In this document: piece after piece, positions 30,817 through 40,297 of the stretch
Numbering within the stretch: the first letter of the stretch is position 1
How the letters are laid out: each line of letters begins with the position of its first letter
Assembly (NCBI GenBank): GCA_041653935.1
Contig: JBAZEO010000002.1
Span: forward strand, 310,001 to 374,000
Direction: 5' to 3'
Length of the DNA stretch: 64,000 nucleotides
From: JAYEHL01 sp041653935
GTDB lineage: Bacteria; Chloroflexota; Dehalococcoidia; E44-bin15
Made by a program: the position numbers and the translations under genes
The notes under the pieces: model-generated
Database searches by the model: none
The model's input: only the letters and a program-made list of their open reading frames with translations
Told to the model about the DNA's origin: nothing

Positions 30817-30861
30817 CCGAACCCCCTGTAAGTCCCCCATACGTTGGGGGACTTTTTTAAA
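30817..30861 (-). repeat. Repeat family A, partial reverse copy
   Basis: Only the right part of the element is present, from CCGAACCCCCTGT through the CCCCCATACGTTGGGGG hairpin to a T-run. Confidence 0.75.
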
Positions 30862-30870
30862 TTGGATCTC

Positions 30871-30926
30871 CTTCCCTCTTACTCCCTTCCCTCAAGGAAG
30901 GGAGAACTTACTATAGCTAACCTCTC
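30871..30926. repeat. Repeat family D, copy 2
   Basis: CTTACTCCCTTCC, a short loop and GGAAGGGAGAACTTA, followed by TAGCTAACCTC. This is the inverted counterpart of 15663-15713. Confidence 0.7.
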
Positions 30927-30977
30927 CGTTTCAAGTCGAGAGCTGAGGTAATTACACGTATACAGCATTTAACGAAC

Positions 30978-31042
30978 CTTAATGTATATGCAAGGACGGA
31001 GTGCCGTGCATATACAAATTATTCTGCGCGCCGCAGCTGAGA
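30978..31042 (-). repeat. Repeat family C, copy 1
   Basis: About 65 bp with GTATATGCA...GTGCCGTGCATATAC hairpin arms and a GCGCGCCGCAGCTGAG end. It matches 59937-60003 in the opposite orientation with scattered substitutions. Confidence 0.7.
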
Positions 31043-31138
31043 ACGGGGGGCTATTTCCCTCTCCCTTCGCAGGGAGAGGGTCAGGGTGAGGGTCATAACA
31101 CGTCATTCCGATCGCGTATCATCGTACGGGGTAAACTC

Positions 31139-31181
31139 CGGCCGGAATCCACAACGGGCGAACACAGTGGTTCGCCCCTAC
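31139..31181. repeat. GCCGGAATCCA fragment joined to family B
   Basis: CCGGAATCCA, then a spacer, then GGGCGAAC...GTTCGCCCCTAC. The same junction (GGAATCCA followed by GCGGGCG) occurs at 36198-36230 and 38088-38139. Confidence 0.65.
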
Positions 31182-31317
31182 AACACACACAACGGGTGCT
31201 TGATAGAGCGAGAAAATAAGTGTAATATTTCCAGCGGCATGTGTTTGCCAAGATAATATCGCCCATCGTTCAATCGTGGTTGTAAATCCAATCCTAGTTG
31301 AAATAGGAGTAGACGAT

Positions 31318-32354
<1,037 letters not shown>

Positions 32355-32358
<4 letters not shown>

Positions 32359-33128
32359 ACGTTCTTAAAGATACCTGGTATATAATGCTGCGAGACCTCA
32401 GGACGCGCATCCGCATGCCGATCTTCATATTCATGAGCCTATCGCAACCGATTCTGTTCCTGCTGCTGTTCCCGCAGATATTCAAGGCAGTAGGCAGCAG
32501 CGGTATGCTCGGCTCTGCCGATGTCAGCTATCTCACATTCTTCACGCCGGGCGTGCTGGTGCAGACGGTTATGTTCAGCGCCATCTTCTCCGGCATGAGC
32601 ATGATAGTCGATATGGATACGGGCATCCTATCCCGGATGCTGGCCACGCCTGTAACCCGCGTCTCCATAATACTGGGGCGCGTCATCGCCGCAGTGGTGG
32701 TGATACTGATTCAAACCGCTGTAATGCTCGGGATTGCGGCAATAATGGGGGTCGATATCAAGACCGGAATCGGCGGCGTGATGCTGATATTCCTGCTTAT
32801 CGCGCTGGTCGGATTATCACTCGCGGCCTTCTCAAACGGCATGGCGATTCTCCTAAAGCGGCAGGAGGGACTTATGGCGGTTGTAAACCTTATAACCATG
32901 CCGCTTATGTTCCTTTCTACTATGATGATGCCGAGCCAGGTACTGCCCGAATGGCTCAATACGGTTCGTCAGTTCAACCCGATAGACTACGCCATAGTGG
33001 GCATCCGCGGTCTTGTGCTGGAGGGATACGTGTGGAATGACCTATGGAAAGCCCTAGCGGTGCTGGGCGGCGTGGTTGTTGTCATGGTGATATTCGCGAC
33101 AATGATGTTCCGCAGGCGGGCTGAGTAG
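32355..33128 (+). CDS. ABC-2 type transporter permease
   Basis: A 257-residue inner-membrane permease with about six helices. It matches the DrrB/ABC-2 pattern: an amphipathic N-terminus (MLRDLRTRIRMP), FFTPGVLVQTVMFSAIFSGM, and the conserved NLITMPLMFLSTMMMPSQVLP and FNPIDYAIVGIRGLVLEG region near the C-terminus. It is translated from an ATG overlapping the ATPase stop. With the ATPase it should export a hydrophobic compound or polymer; no accessory gene indicates which. Confidence 0.92.
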
Positions 33129-33163
33129 TCAGATTCGTCGACAGATTCTATTCTATAAAAACA

Positions 33164-33191
33164 GTAGGGGCGAATAATTATTCGCCCCTAC
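33164..33191. repeat. Repeat family B, perfect 28-bp palindrome
   Basis: GTAGGGGCGAATAA and its exact complement, between convergent genes; likely a terminator-like hairpin. Confidence 0.85.
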
Positions 33192-33222
33192 AATTGTCTT
33201 CAAACCAAATATCTACTGATCG

Positions 33223-33549
33223 TCAACCCTCGGTCGTCTCATCGATCCAGTCAAGGTAATCCATGTTACCGCCGACGATGGGCAGCGCGATTATCTCCGG
33301 GACCTTGTAGCTGTGAATACCCTTGACCGACGCGATAACCTTATCCAGCAGGGCCTCCCTTGTTTTCACGATGAGCATCGACTCATTGGCTGAATCTATC
33401 TTGCCTTGCCACCGGAACTTGGATTGCACCTGCGGCACGATGTTTACGCAAGCCGCCAGCTTCCCGCCGACGAGCGCATCGGCTATCTCGCGGCACTGCC
33501 CCAGTGTCTCCGCGGTGATAAAGACGACGATGTATTTCTTATCCGCCAT
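33223..33549 (-). CDS. cutA: CutA-like divalent cation tolerance protein
   Basis: A 108-residue trimeric ferredoxin-like-fold protein. AETLGQCREIADALVGGKLAACVNIVP, the FRWQGKI strand, LIVKTRE and HSYKVPEIIALPI are the full CutA1 signature. CutA is linked to divalent metal tolerance, though its molecular role is unsettled. GGAGGAC precedes the ATG, which lies inside the end of the UPF0280 gene (11-bp overlap), so it is the last gene of the sulfur-related operon. Confidence 0.93.
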   Translation of the reverse strand: MADKKYIVVFITAETLGQCREIADALVGGKLAACVNIVPQVQSKFRWQGKIDSANESMLIVKTREALLDKVIASVKGIHSYKVPEIIALPIVGGNMDYLDWIDETTEG

Positions 33550-34276
33550 GTCCGTCCTCCTCCGAGAGCTTCACCTTGCCCCAAACGCCGAGTTTATCGC
33601 CTACGATGATGACGACCCCCGCCACGCCGTCGATCGATTGCGCCAGCTTTATCGCGGCCGGGATATCGTCCGCCGTCTGAACTAAATTGGAGACAGCGGT
33701 AGCGGCGGCATCAGCCAGCGCCGTCGATGATGAGAGTATGGCAACAGCATCGGCCAGTCCGAAGTTCAGCGAGTGCCCCACGGTGCCGGAGGAGGTACAG
33801 ATGCCCAGCGGGCTGTCATCCGGAGCTATCTCGATGGCCAGCCTGCCGGTGAGCGGGCTGTTGCCGGCGAAGATGCCGACTATCCTTGGTTTCTTAGTAT
33901 TAATAAAGATATCGCCGCCGTTCTCCACGATGACCTCCGCCGAGCGCTTCATCAACGCATAGCCCACATCCTCGGCGATGGCCCCGGCCACAGCGGCCAT
34001 CGGACCCACACCGGCCTTTTTGGCGGCTCTGGCCATCTTTACCACGATGGGCGGGGCATCCTCGGAGACATCCAGCGGGTCCAGTGCTACCAGGAAATCC
34101 AGGTGCTGGTCTATGTAACGCTCGATGTCGGCACGGCACCTTTTTATCTCTACCAGTGCCTCCCCCCTGAAATCGCCTATCGCCCGTACCTGAAGATCGG
34201 TCTCCTTAACCACGGCACGGAATGAGACCAGGTCCGAGTCCTTAACCCAGTTGCGATATGTGCGCAGCTGTCCCAC
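33539..34276 (-). CDS. UPF0280 (COG2122) protein, ApbE-like fold
   Basis: A 245-residue UPF0280 protein. The signature regions are GPMAAVAGAIAEDVGYALM, VENGGDIFIN, IVGIFAGNSPLTGRLAIEI and GICTSSGTVGHSLNFGLADAVAILS. The fold is related to the flavin transferase ApbE. In methanogens the COG2122 gene is associated with sulfide assimilation and homocysteine formation, and here it directly follows the NIL-ferredoxin gene (GTG right after its stop). The same role in this bacterium is inferred. Confidence 0.9.
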   Translation of the reverse strand: MGQLRTYRNWVKDSDLVSFRAVVKETDLQVRAIGDFRGEALVEIKRCRADIERYIDQHLDFLVALDPLDVSEDAPPIVVKMARAAKKAGVGPMAAVAGAIAEDVGYALMKRSAEVIVENGGDIFINTKKPRIVGIFAGNSPLTGRLAIEIAPDDSPLGICTSSGTVGHSLNFGLADAVAILSSSTALADAAATAVSNLVQTADDIPAAIKLAQSIDGVAGVVIIVGDKLGVWGKVKLSEEDGHGG

Positions 34277-34687
34277 TTACAGGTAAACCCCCATGGCCCG
34301 GGGCGGGCAGGCTAGGACGCAGAGCTCGCAGGCGGTACACTCGGTAGAATCGAACTTGACCAGTCTCGTCTTATGATCAACGGTCAGCGCGCCGGATGGA
34401 CAGACGACTACACAGACGCCGCAGTGAGTACAGCGTTCATCGTTACGTATGACATCCTGTCCCAGCGACTGTATCTGCACCCCGGTAGACTGAAGGAACT
34501 TAATGCCCTTATCATAGTTCTCCTTCGTGCCGGACAGCTCCATAACCATGCGGCCTTCCTCATTGGGCATGATCGAGGCCTTGAGCACGTTCAGCACAAG
34601 GTCATAATCCTTGGCCAGCTTGTAGATTATAGGCTGGTCCACCCGCCGCGCGGGAAAATGCAGCACCACTCTCTTCTTAATAGTCAT
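34277..34687 (-). CDS. NIL-domain 2[4Fe-4S] ferredoxin
   Basis: A 136-residue protein: an N-terminal NIL domain (about 1-75), known from methionine ABC ATPases as a methionine-binding domain, fused to a ferredoxin with Cys86, 89, 92, 96 and Cys117, 120, 123, 127. In methanogens the equivalent protein works with DUF39 to make homocysteine from aspartate semialdehyde and sulfide. It is followed immediately by the UPF0280 gene. The DUF39 gene lies upstream, about 170 bp away across repeats. Confidence 0.92.
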   Translation of the reverse strand: MTIKKRVVLHFPARRVDQPIIYKLAKDYDLVLNVLKASIMPNEEGRMVMELSGTKENYDKGIKFLQSTGVQIQSLGQDVIRNDERCTHCGVCVVVCPSGALTVDHKTRLVKFDSTECTACELCVLACPPRAMGVYL

Positions 34688-34808
34688 CTCTCAACCTCAC
34701 AGTTGTTCGAATCGGGAGGTGGATTCGAACCAACATTTTCGTTATTTTATCTAATCCTTAAATCCTTCTTGTCATTGTCCTTCCCTGGTTGGGAAGGACA
34801 ATCCAGAT

Positions 34809-34834
34809 AGGGCGATTACAAGAATCGCCCCTAC
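34809..34834. repeat. Repeat family B, imperfect
   Basis: AGGGCGATT, a short loop and AATCGCCCCTAC, in the 168-bp gap between the NIL-ferredoxin and DUF39 genes; a TCCTTCCC-loop-GGGAAGGA hairpin lies just beside it (around 34778-34802). Confidence 0.7.
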
Positions 34835-34855
34835 TGACTACTCACTATTTACTGC

Positions 34856-36064
34856 CTACTCTTCTACCGGGCGCTCGTTGAACGGCTTAGCCGAAAGCCC
34901 GGATTCAACGCCGGGCAGCGGGGCCACCATCTCCGTGAGTAAGAATTTGCCTTTAGTTATCCACTCCTTGAGCGTATTCGCTATCTCCAACGCCCTAGGA
35001 TAGCTGGAAAGCGATGCGGTGGGCACCTTCTTATTCTGAACTAAGATGATGCCGCTCTTAAGCTGACCGTAGCTCACCTCGCCCACGACGTCCGGCTTGC
35101 GCTGCGAGTATGCGTCGCTGTAGTCCACTATCGCAGCGAAGATTTCTTCGTCCTTCACCGCCGTATAGCGCAGTATCTCCTCATTCAATATCGGTATCGG
35201 CACGCCTATGCCCACGGTCAGCGTCGGTCCGTAGCCCAGCATGCTGGTGCCCACGAGCCACCGCGGGCTCATCCCCTTGAGATCGCCGATGACCGCCAGC
35301 GTCCCCGCCCCACGCTTGGGCACGCCGTTATCCCCCCGAAGCGCGGCCGGGCTGTGCTGCGTGCCCTGCCAGGCCACATAGCCGATACCGCCGCCCAGGA
35401 ATATCCTGGTGCCGATGCCGATGGTCTTGTAGAACGGATCGTTGAGCAGCGGCGAAAGCTGACCCGCCGAGCAGTAGTTGGCATTGCCCATATTCGGCTT
35501 TAGCACGCCCAGGTAGGTATATATCGTCTTGTTCGACAGGTTCACCGCCACGTTGTAGTTCTGGTAAGCGTTCCTCATATTGAAGAGCACGGCCTCATTC
35601 AAATCCTTAAGTTTAATCCAGCTCTCCAGCTTCTTGCGCGGGTAGCAGTCGGTGCCGTAAGCAGTGGCTACGAGCCTCACGTCCTTGCCCGCCACCAGCG
35701 CCTCGATGACATGGCCGCCGCCGTAGTTAAAAGCGCCGGGATGCACGCGGTTACGCGGATCATCGTCGGGCATTGCTGTGGCACCGAGGATAATGTCGAC
35801 AGCCGCCACACCGGTATAAGCCGGAACGTCGTTCAAATACACCTTGCCGCCGCCGAGCTTCATCCGAGGCTTGGTATGTCCCAGATTGAAATAAGCGCTG
35901 GAGCTGCACATCGGGCCGAAGGTGCCGGTGGTCACCACATCCACTTCTCGGGCGACTTTCTCCGTCCCCTTCTTGGCTACCAGGTCGATGATCTCCTCTG
36001 CGTTGACCACGACCGCCTGGCCCTTTTTGATTTTTTCGTTGATCTCAGCTATAGTCTTGGCCAT
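34856..36064 (-). CDS. Homocysteine biosynthesis protein (DUF39/COG1900)
   Basis: A 402-residue DUF39 protein. Two conserved cysteines are visible, Cys53 (GTFGPMCSSSAYF) and Cys140 (ATAYGTDCYPRK), in positions implicated in sulfur transfer in the methanogen homologue. Other blocks are LGGGKVYLNDVPAYTGVAAVD, HPGAFNYGGGHVIEALVAG and GGGIGYVAWQGTQHSP. The family converts aspartate semialdehyde plus sulfide to homocysteine with NIL-ferredoxin help, bypassing homoserine activation. Neighbouring cysE, cysK and UPF0280 genes support a sulfur-assimilation role. GGAG precedes the ATG. Confidence 0.92.
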   Translation of the reverse strand: MAKTIAEINEKIKKGQAVVVNAEEIIDLVAKKGTEKVAREVDVVTTGTFGPMCSSSAYFNLGHTKPRMKLGGGKVYLNDVPAYTGVAAVDIILGATAMPDDDPRNRVHPGAFNYGGGHVIEALVAGKDVRLVATAYGTDCYPRKKLESWIKLKDLNEAVLFNMRNAYQNYNVAVNLSNKTIYTYLGVLKPNMGNANYCSAGQLSPLLNDPFYKTIGIGTRIFLGGGIGYVAWQGTQHSPAALRGDNGVPKRGAGTLAVIGDLKGMSPRWLVGTSMLGYGPTLTVGIGVPIPILNEEILRYTAVKDEEIFAAIVDYSDAYSQRKPDVVGEVSYGQLKSGIILVQNKKVPTASLSSYPRALEIANTLKEWITKGKFLLTEMVAPLPGVESGLSAKPFNERPVEE

Positions 36065-36126
36065 CTCTTACTCCTTCGCTAAACTCCATGCTCTGCTAAT
36101 TCAACCCCCGACATTACGATCATTGC

Positions 36127-36185
36127 GTAGGGGCAGGCCCCTGTGCCTGCCCTCCATAAAGGCAACCACGGGGGGTTGCCCCTAC
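36127..36185. repeat. Repeat family B, double copy with variant arms
   Basis: GTAGGGGCAGGC...GCCTGCCC and GGCAACC...GGTTGCCCCTAC form two adjacent hairpins between DUF39 and cysE. Confidence 0.7.
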
Positions 36186-36197
36186 CGCCGGCTCGTC

Positions 36198-36220
36198 ATT
36201 CCGGTGAAAACCGGAATCCA
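36198..36220. repeat. ATTCCGG hairpin repeat
   Basis: ATTCCGGTGAAAACCGGAAT with CCA following: the common ATTCCGGCGAAAGCCGGAAT-type hairpin. A second copy is at 38089-38110. Confidence 0.7.
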
Positions 36221-36255
36221 TTAGCGGGCGAGGAGACCTCACCCCTACTTCCCCC

Positions 36256-36945
36256 TCATCCCCTTGCCATATGGTCATTGCGACCATTTTTATTCTCATC
36301 TTCGTTCTTGATGTTCAGCTTCTCTTCGATGCGGCTCAGCCTGTCCATCATGCCCTCCTGTTCGGAAAGCATAGCCCTTATCGCCTCTCGATCGTGCTCT
36401 AAGGCTTCCTCGGGACGACCCTTCTTCACTACACGGGCAGGTACGCCGACCGCGGTCATCCCGGGCTCAAGCGATGTCACCACCACCGATCCGGCCCCGA
36501 CCCTGGCCTCATCCCCGATAACGATATCGCCCAGCAGTATGGCCCCGGCCCCCACAACAACGCCGTTCCCCAGCGTCGGGTGGCGCTTCTTCTTCTCATG
36601 CGTGGTGCCGCCGAGAACAACGCCCTGATAAAGCAGAACGTCATCGCCGATCTCGGACGTCTCGCCTATGACCACACCCATGCCGTGGTCTATGAAGAAC
36701 CTCCGTCCGATGGTAGCCCCAGGATGTATCTCCACACCTGTAAAGAAACGGGCGGTATGCGACATCAGGCGGCCGCACAGCCGCATATGGTGACGCCACA
36801 GGAAGTGCGCTACGCGGTGGTTCCATATTGCATGCAGGCCGGGATAGCAGAAAAGAACCTCGATCGTACTCCTCGCCGCAGGATCCTTTGCGAATATGGT
36901 CTTTAAGTCCTCACGGAATAACCTAAACACGTTTTTCAACCTCAT
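36256..36945 (-). CDS. cysE: Serine O-acetyltransferase
   Basis: A 229-residue left-handed beta-helix acetyltransferase making O-acetylserine. The N-terminal helical part has FCYPGLHAIWNHRVAHFLW, the hexapeptide repeats include HPGATIGRRFFIDHGMGVVIGETSEIGDDV and GAGSVVVTSLEPGMTAVGVPARVV. The conserved His in HPGAT and DHG is present. The C-terminus has an added charged helix (DEDVEEA-like, ending NDHMARG) rather than the terminal Ile that docks in CysK, so cysteine synthase complex formation is doubtful. It overlaps cysK by 23 bp. Confidence 0.93.
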   Translation of the reverse strand: MRLKNVFRLFREDLKTIFAKDPAARSTIEVLFCYPGLHAIWNHRVAHFLWRHHMRLCGRLMSHTARFFTGVEIHPGATIGRRFFIDHGMGVVIGETSEIGDDVLLYQGVVLGGTTHEKKKRHPTLGNGVVVGAGAILLGDIVIGDEARVGAGSVVVTSLEPGMTAVGVPARVVKKGRPEEALEHDREAIRAMLSEQEGMMDRLSRIEEKLNIKNEDENKNGRNDHMARG

Positions 36946-37870
36946 CGACTTTATACAATTCGGTGCTCAGATAGCGTTCCCCGCAATCAGGCAGTATCAC
37001 CACTATGAGCCTGCCCTTATTCTTTGTCCTCTTCGCCACCTGCAACGCGGCCCAAGCCGCCGCCCCCGATGATATACCTACAAGCAAGCCTTCCTCACGG
37101 GCCAGGCGGCGCGCCATATCCATGGCATCCTCATCTTTCACTGTTATGACCTCGTCGATGATCTGGCGATTGAGCACCGCGGGGACGAAACCGGCGCCGA
37201 TGCCCTGAATTCCATGCCTGCCGGCAACCCCGCCGCTGAGCACAGGAGAACCAGCCGGCTCCACCGCGACTACCTTGAGGTGCTCTTTGCGCTGCTTCAA
37301 TACCTCGCCGATGCCGGTGATCGTTCCGCCCGTTCCCACGCCGGCGACAATGATATCCACCTCTCCATCCGTATCCCGCCAGATCTCCTCGGCAGTAATC
37401 TCACGGTGTACCTGCGGATTGGCCGGGTTAGTAAACTGGTTCGGCATGAAACAGTTCGGAGTGCTCCCAACAATCCTCTCCGCTTCAGCGATGGCGCCGC
37501 TCATGCCCTGCTCGCCCGGCGTCAGCACCAGCTTGGCGCCCAGGGCCTGCAGCAGCCTGCGGCGCTCTCGCGACATAGTCTCCGGCATTGTAATTATCAG
37601 CTTGTAGCCCTTGGCCGCGCAAACAGCCGCCAGGGCGATACCTGTATTGCCGCTGGTTGGTTCAACGATTGTCGTACCTTTCTTTATCAGGCCGCCACGC
37701 TCGCCGGCCTCAATCATAGCCTTTGCAATCCTGTCCTTGACGCTGGAAAGAGGGTTGAACGATTCAACCTTGGCCACGATGTCCGCCTTCCTATCCCAGT
37801 CCGCCAGCCACAGTTTGACCAGAGGCGTATTCCCCACGAGACCGGCTATATTTTCAGCAACACGCTTCAT
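36923..37870 (-). CDS. cysK: Cysteine synthase A (O-acetylserine sulfhydrylase)
   Basis: A 315-residue PLP enzyme making cysteine from O-acetylserine and sulfide. PLP Lys45 lies in NPLSSVKDRIA, the substrate loop is PTSGNTGIAL and the phosphate cup GTGGTITG; the ISSGAAAWAAL stretch near the C-terminus is normal. GGAAGG precedes the ATG. It is transcribed ahead of cysE with which it overlaps. Length and motifs fit a classical OASS rather than cystathionine synthase. Confidence 0.94.
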   Translation of the reverse strand: MKRVAENIAGLVGNTPLVKLWLADWDRKADIVAKVESFNPLSSVKDRIAKAMIEAGERGGLIKKGTTIVEPTSGNTGIALAAVCAAKGYKLIITMPETMSRERRRLLQALGAKLVLTPGEQGMSGAIAEAERIVGSTPNCFMPNQFTNPANPQVHREITAEEIWRDTDGEVDIIVAGVGTGGTITGIGEVLKQRKEHLKVVAVEPAGSPVLSGGVAGRHGIQGIGAGFVPAVLNRQIIDEVITVKDEDAMDMARRLAREEGLLVGISSGAAAWAALQVAKRTKNKGRLIVVILPDCGERYLSTELYKVDEVEKRV

Positions 37871-37948
37871 TTTCCGTACCTTCCGTGCAAATTCAGGCTA
37901 TCATTTTAGACCATATGTGACACAGTATCAAGTTGTGAACTCTCTACT

Positions 37949-38074
37949 GTCCCCCTTGAAAGGGGGAAACAACATCCGAACCCCCTGTTAGTCCCCCATA
38001 CGTTGGGGAACATAAAATAGTTAGGGGACACCCCTATGACCCCGGCAGGAGAAAACTCTCCTGCACCTCTTTTC
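37949..38074 (-). repeat. Repeat family A, reverse copy with flank extension
   Basis: A full copy (37976-38074) plus the extension CCCCCTTGAAAGGGGG (about 37950-37966) that also flanks copies at 46.7 kb and 60.2 kb. It fills most of the gap between mnmA and cysK. Confidence 0.8.
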
Positions 38075-38087
38075 TCACCCCATCCAT

Positions 38088-38139
38088 CATTCCGGCGAAA
38101 GCCGGAATCCACAGCGGGCGATTCGCGAATAGCCCCTAC
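38088..38139. repeat. ATTCCGG hairpin followed by family B half
   Basis: ATTCCGGCGAAAGCCGGAAT then CCACAGCGGGCGATTCGCGAATAGCCCCTAC. It reaches 4 bp into the 3' end of mnmA, so the last codons of that gene come from the repeat or the repeat is anchored there. Confidence 0.7.
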
Positions 38140-39191
38140 CCACCACCCACCCGCTCTATCGTCCCGCCGCCCACGACGACGGAGCCATTGTAAAAGACGA
38201 CCGCCTGCCCCGGCGTTATCGCCATCTGCGGCTGTGCGAATTTAACATTTACCTCACTGTTCGATATCGGCGTCACAACCGCTTCCCCCTCGCGATGACG
38301 GTAGCGTATCTTGGCTTTGAGCTCTATCGGTTGCTCAAACGTATCGAACTCTATCCAGTTCAGATTCGATGCTACGAGTTCGTCACCATAGACATCAGCC
38401 TTAGTTCCAACGATTATGGCATTGTGCTTCGCGTCGATGCCGGTAACATATAGCGGCTCCCTGGCCGAGATGCCCATCCCCTTGCGCTGTCCTATGGTAT
38501 AAGACAATATACCCTGATGCCGACCCAGCTCGTTTCCCTGCCTGTCGAGTATGGGACCCGGCTCGCCGGCCTGAGGCATACGCGCCCCGACGAATCCGCG
38601 ATAATCCCCCCTGGCCACGAAACACACATCCTGGCTCTCATCCCTATCGGCCGAAGCGAGGCCCAGCGACTTGGCTATATCACGAACTCTTTCCTTCTTC
38701 ATCTCCCCCAGCGGCAGCAGTATGCGCTCCATGATATCCTGACGCAAAAAATAAAGAAAATACGACTGGTCCTTGCCGCCGTCGCTCCCCTTTTTCAGCT
38801 GATACCTTCCCGAACTCCCCAGCCTTTCGATGCGTGCATAATGGCCGGTAGCTACAAATTCCGCATCCAGCTCCCGCGCCTTATTAAGCAGGGCGGCGAA
38901 CTTAACATGCTCATTGCACCTGACGCACGGGTTCGGCGTGCGCCCGCGGCCGTACTCAGAACAGAAGTGATCGACGACCTCCTTATCAAACAGCTCCCTG
39001 CAATCGGCCGTGTGATGATCTATGCCGAGCTTGTCCGCGACGGACTTAGCCACGCGAATATCGTCGTCCGAGCCGTCGGCAGGCTTGACACGGATAGTCA
39101 CCCCGACGACCTCGCAGCCCTGCTCTTTGAGCAATGCGGCGGCCACGGACGAATCCACGCCGCCGCTCATGCCGACAACTACTCGCGACAT
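38136..39191 (-). CDS. mnmA: tRNA-specific 2-thiouridylase
   Basis: A 351-residue MnmA that thiolates U34 of Lys, Glu and Gln tRNAs. The PP-loop GMSGGVDSSVAA (7-18) binds ATP, and the catalytic pair is Cys in NPCVRCNEHVKF and in SQDVCFVARGDY. The C-terminal beta-barrel (FEQPIELKAKIRYRH, MAITPGQAVVFYNG) is complete. The start is the ATG at 39191, one base after the stop of the AIR-synthase-like gene. Sulfur would come from the cysteine desulfurase encoded at 42.7 kb. Confidence 0.94.
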   Translation of the reverse strand: MSRVVVGMSGGVDSSVAAALLKEQGCEVVGVTIRVKPADGSDDDIRVAKSVADKLGIDHHTADCRELFDKEVVDHFCSEYGRGRTPNPCVRCNEHVKFAALLNKARELDAEFVATGHYARIERLGSSGRYQLKKGSDGGKDQSYFLYFLRQDIMERILLPLGEMKKERVRDIAKSLGLASADRDESQDVCFVARGDYRGFVGARMPQAGEPGPILDRQGNELGRHQGILSYTIGQRKGMGISAREPLYVTGIDAKHNAIIVGTKADVYGDELVASNLNWIEFDTFEQPIELKAKIRYRHREGEAVVTPISNSEVNVKFAQPQMAITPGQAVVFYNGSVVVGGGTIERVGGG

Positions 39192-39192
39192 A

Positions 39193-40257
39193 TCACCCTT
39201 TACCACCGTATTTCTCAAGCGCACCGTAGAAGGCCTTCCAGAATGGATCGACGATAGGGTGTTTCAGCTTTTTCGCCCTGCCGTTCTCCACCAGGACCAT
39301 GCCTTTATCCGGCGGCGTCAGTTCGCCAACGATCGACGATTGTATCCCCTTCCGCGATAAGGCATTTACGACAGCCTGTGCCTTGTTCGCCTTGCAGGCG
39401 GCGATGAGCGTGCCCTCGCTGATCGAGGCGTACGGATCGATGCCGAAATAGGAGCATATCTCCGTAACGCACGGCTCGACCACGATCGCTTCTTTCTCCA
39501 CCCTGACCCCGAGATTTGCCGCCTGCGCCACCTCGTAGAGGCCGCCCCATATGCCGCACTCCGTGGCATCGTGCATGGCAGTCACACCGTTTTCTCTGAC
39601 ACCGACGCCTATCGCAGTCATGGCGTCCTCAACAACCGACATCTTGTAAAATATCTTATCCGCCTGCTTGCTGAAGGCTTTGCCGAACTCTTTCTCGATA
39701 AGCTTCGGGAACATCGTAGACAGGATGCCCGTGGCCTCGATGGCCGGGCCCTTGGTGATTATTATCTTGTCCCCGGCCCTGGCCAGCTTCGGCGTGACGT
39801 ATTCGTTCTTGCCTCCCACGCCGATGACCGTGGCCCCGCCGACCATGGGGTAGTGGCAGTTCTCGTAGCGGGCGGTGTGGCCGGTTACGACGGTGATGCC
39901 GAGCTTTTTGCACTCCCGATGCATGGTGTCCCACATTATCGTGAGCTGTTCCTTGGTGATCTCCATCGGCAAGTTCAGGTCAATCGACAGATATGCGGGC
40001 TTGAGCCCGCTGGTCACCGAATCCGAGGCCAGGATATGTATGGCGAACCATGCCGCCCTCTCCCATCCATACTCGGGAACGATGAATACAGGATCTGTTG
40101 TAAGCGATACCGCCTTGTTACCGATCTCCACAATGCCGACGTCTACACCGTGCTGGGGCCCCACCAGGACCTTATCGCTCTTGGCCCCCAGCCGCGGGAA
40201 TATAAGCTCACTGAAAATCTCTGGCGATATCTTGCCGATCTCCGGTAGCTCAGTCAT
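39193..40257 (-). CDS. AIR synthase-related (HypE/PurM-like) protein
   Basis: A 354-residue PurM-superfamily protein with ATP-binding halves: TTDPVFIVPEYGWERAAWFAIHILASD (Asp-rich N-terminal loop), GHTARYENCHYPMVGGATVIGVG and the C-terminal LSRKGIQSSIVGELTPPDKGM. Superfamily members include HypE, PurM, SelD and thiamine-phosphate kinase. Residue Cys in YENCHYP is of note because SelD and HypE use reactive Cys. The gene is directly upstream of mnmA. A role in tRNA sulfur or selenium chemistry, or hydrogenase maturation, is inferred only. Confidence 0.85.
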   Translation of the reverse strand: MTELPEIGKISPEIFSELIFPRLGAKSDKVLVGPQHGVDVGIVEIGNKAVSLTTDPVFIVPEYGWERAAWFAIHILASDSVTSGLKPAYLSIDLNLPMEITKEQLTIMWDTMHRECKKLGITVVTGHTARYENCHYPMVGGATVIGVGGKNEYVTPKLARAGDKIIITKGPAIEATGILSTMFPKLIEKEFGKAFSKQADKIFYKMSVVEDAMTAIGVGVRENGVTAMHDATECGIWGGLYEVAQAANLGVRVEKEAIVVEPCVTEICSYFGIDPYASISEGTLIAACKANKAQAVVNALSRKGIQSSIVGELTPPDKGMVLVENGRAKKLKHPIVDPFWKAFYGALEKYGGKG

Positions 40258-40297
40258 CTCTTGATCTCCTCATTCTCTCTCAAATAGTTATTATTTG

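Larger units (their letters stand above)
30610..31317. other. 708-bp intergenic region made of repeats
   Basis: Between the divergent thiolase and ABC genes. It contains family B (30761-30786), a partial reverse family A copy (30817-30861), family D (30871-30926), family C (30978-31042), a hairpin CCCTCTCCC/GGGAGAGGG-type (around 31060-31090) and a combined GCCGGAATCCA/family B piece (31139-31181). No gene is supported. Promoters for both flanking genes should be at the edges. Confidence 0.75.

Noticed and set aside
34715..34740. GGTTCGAATCC-like stretch resembling a tRNA 3' end
   Set aside because: One T-stem mismatch and no tRNA body on the minus strand. At best a remnant; not counted.
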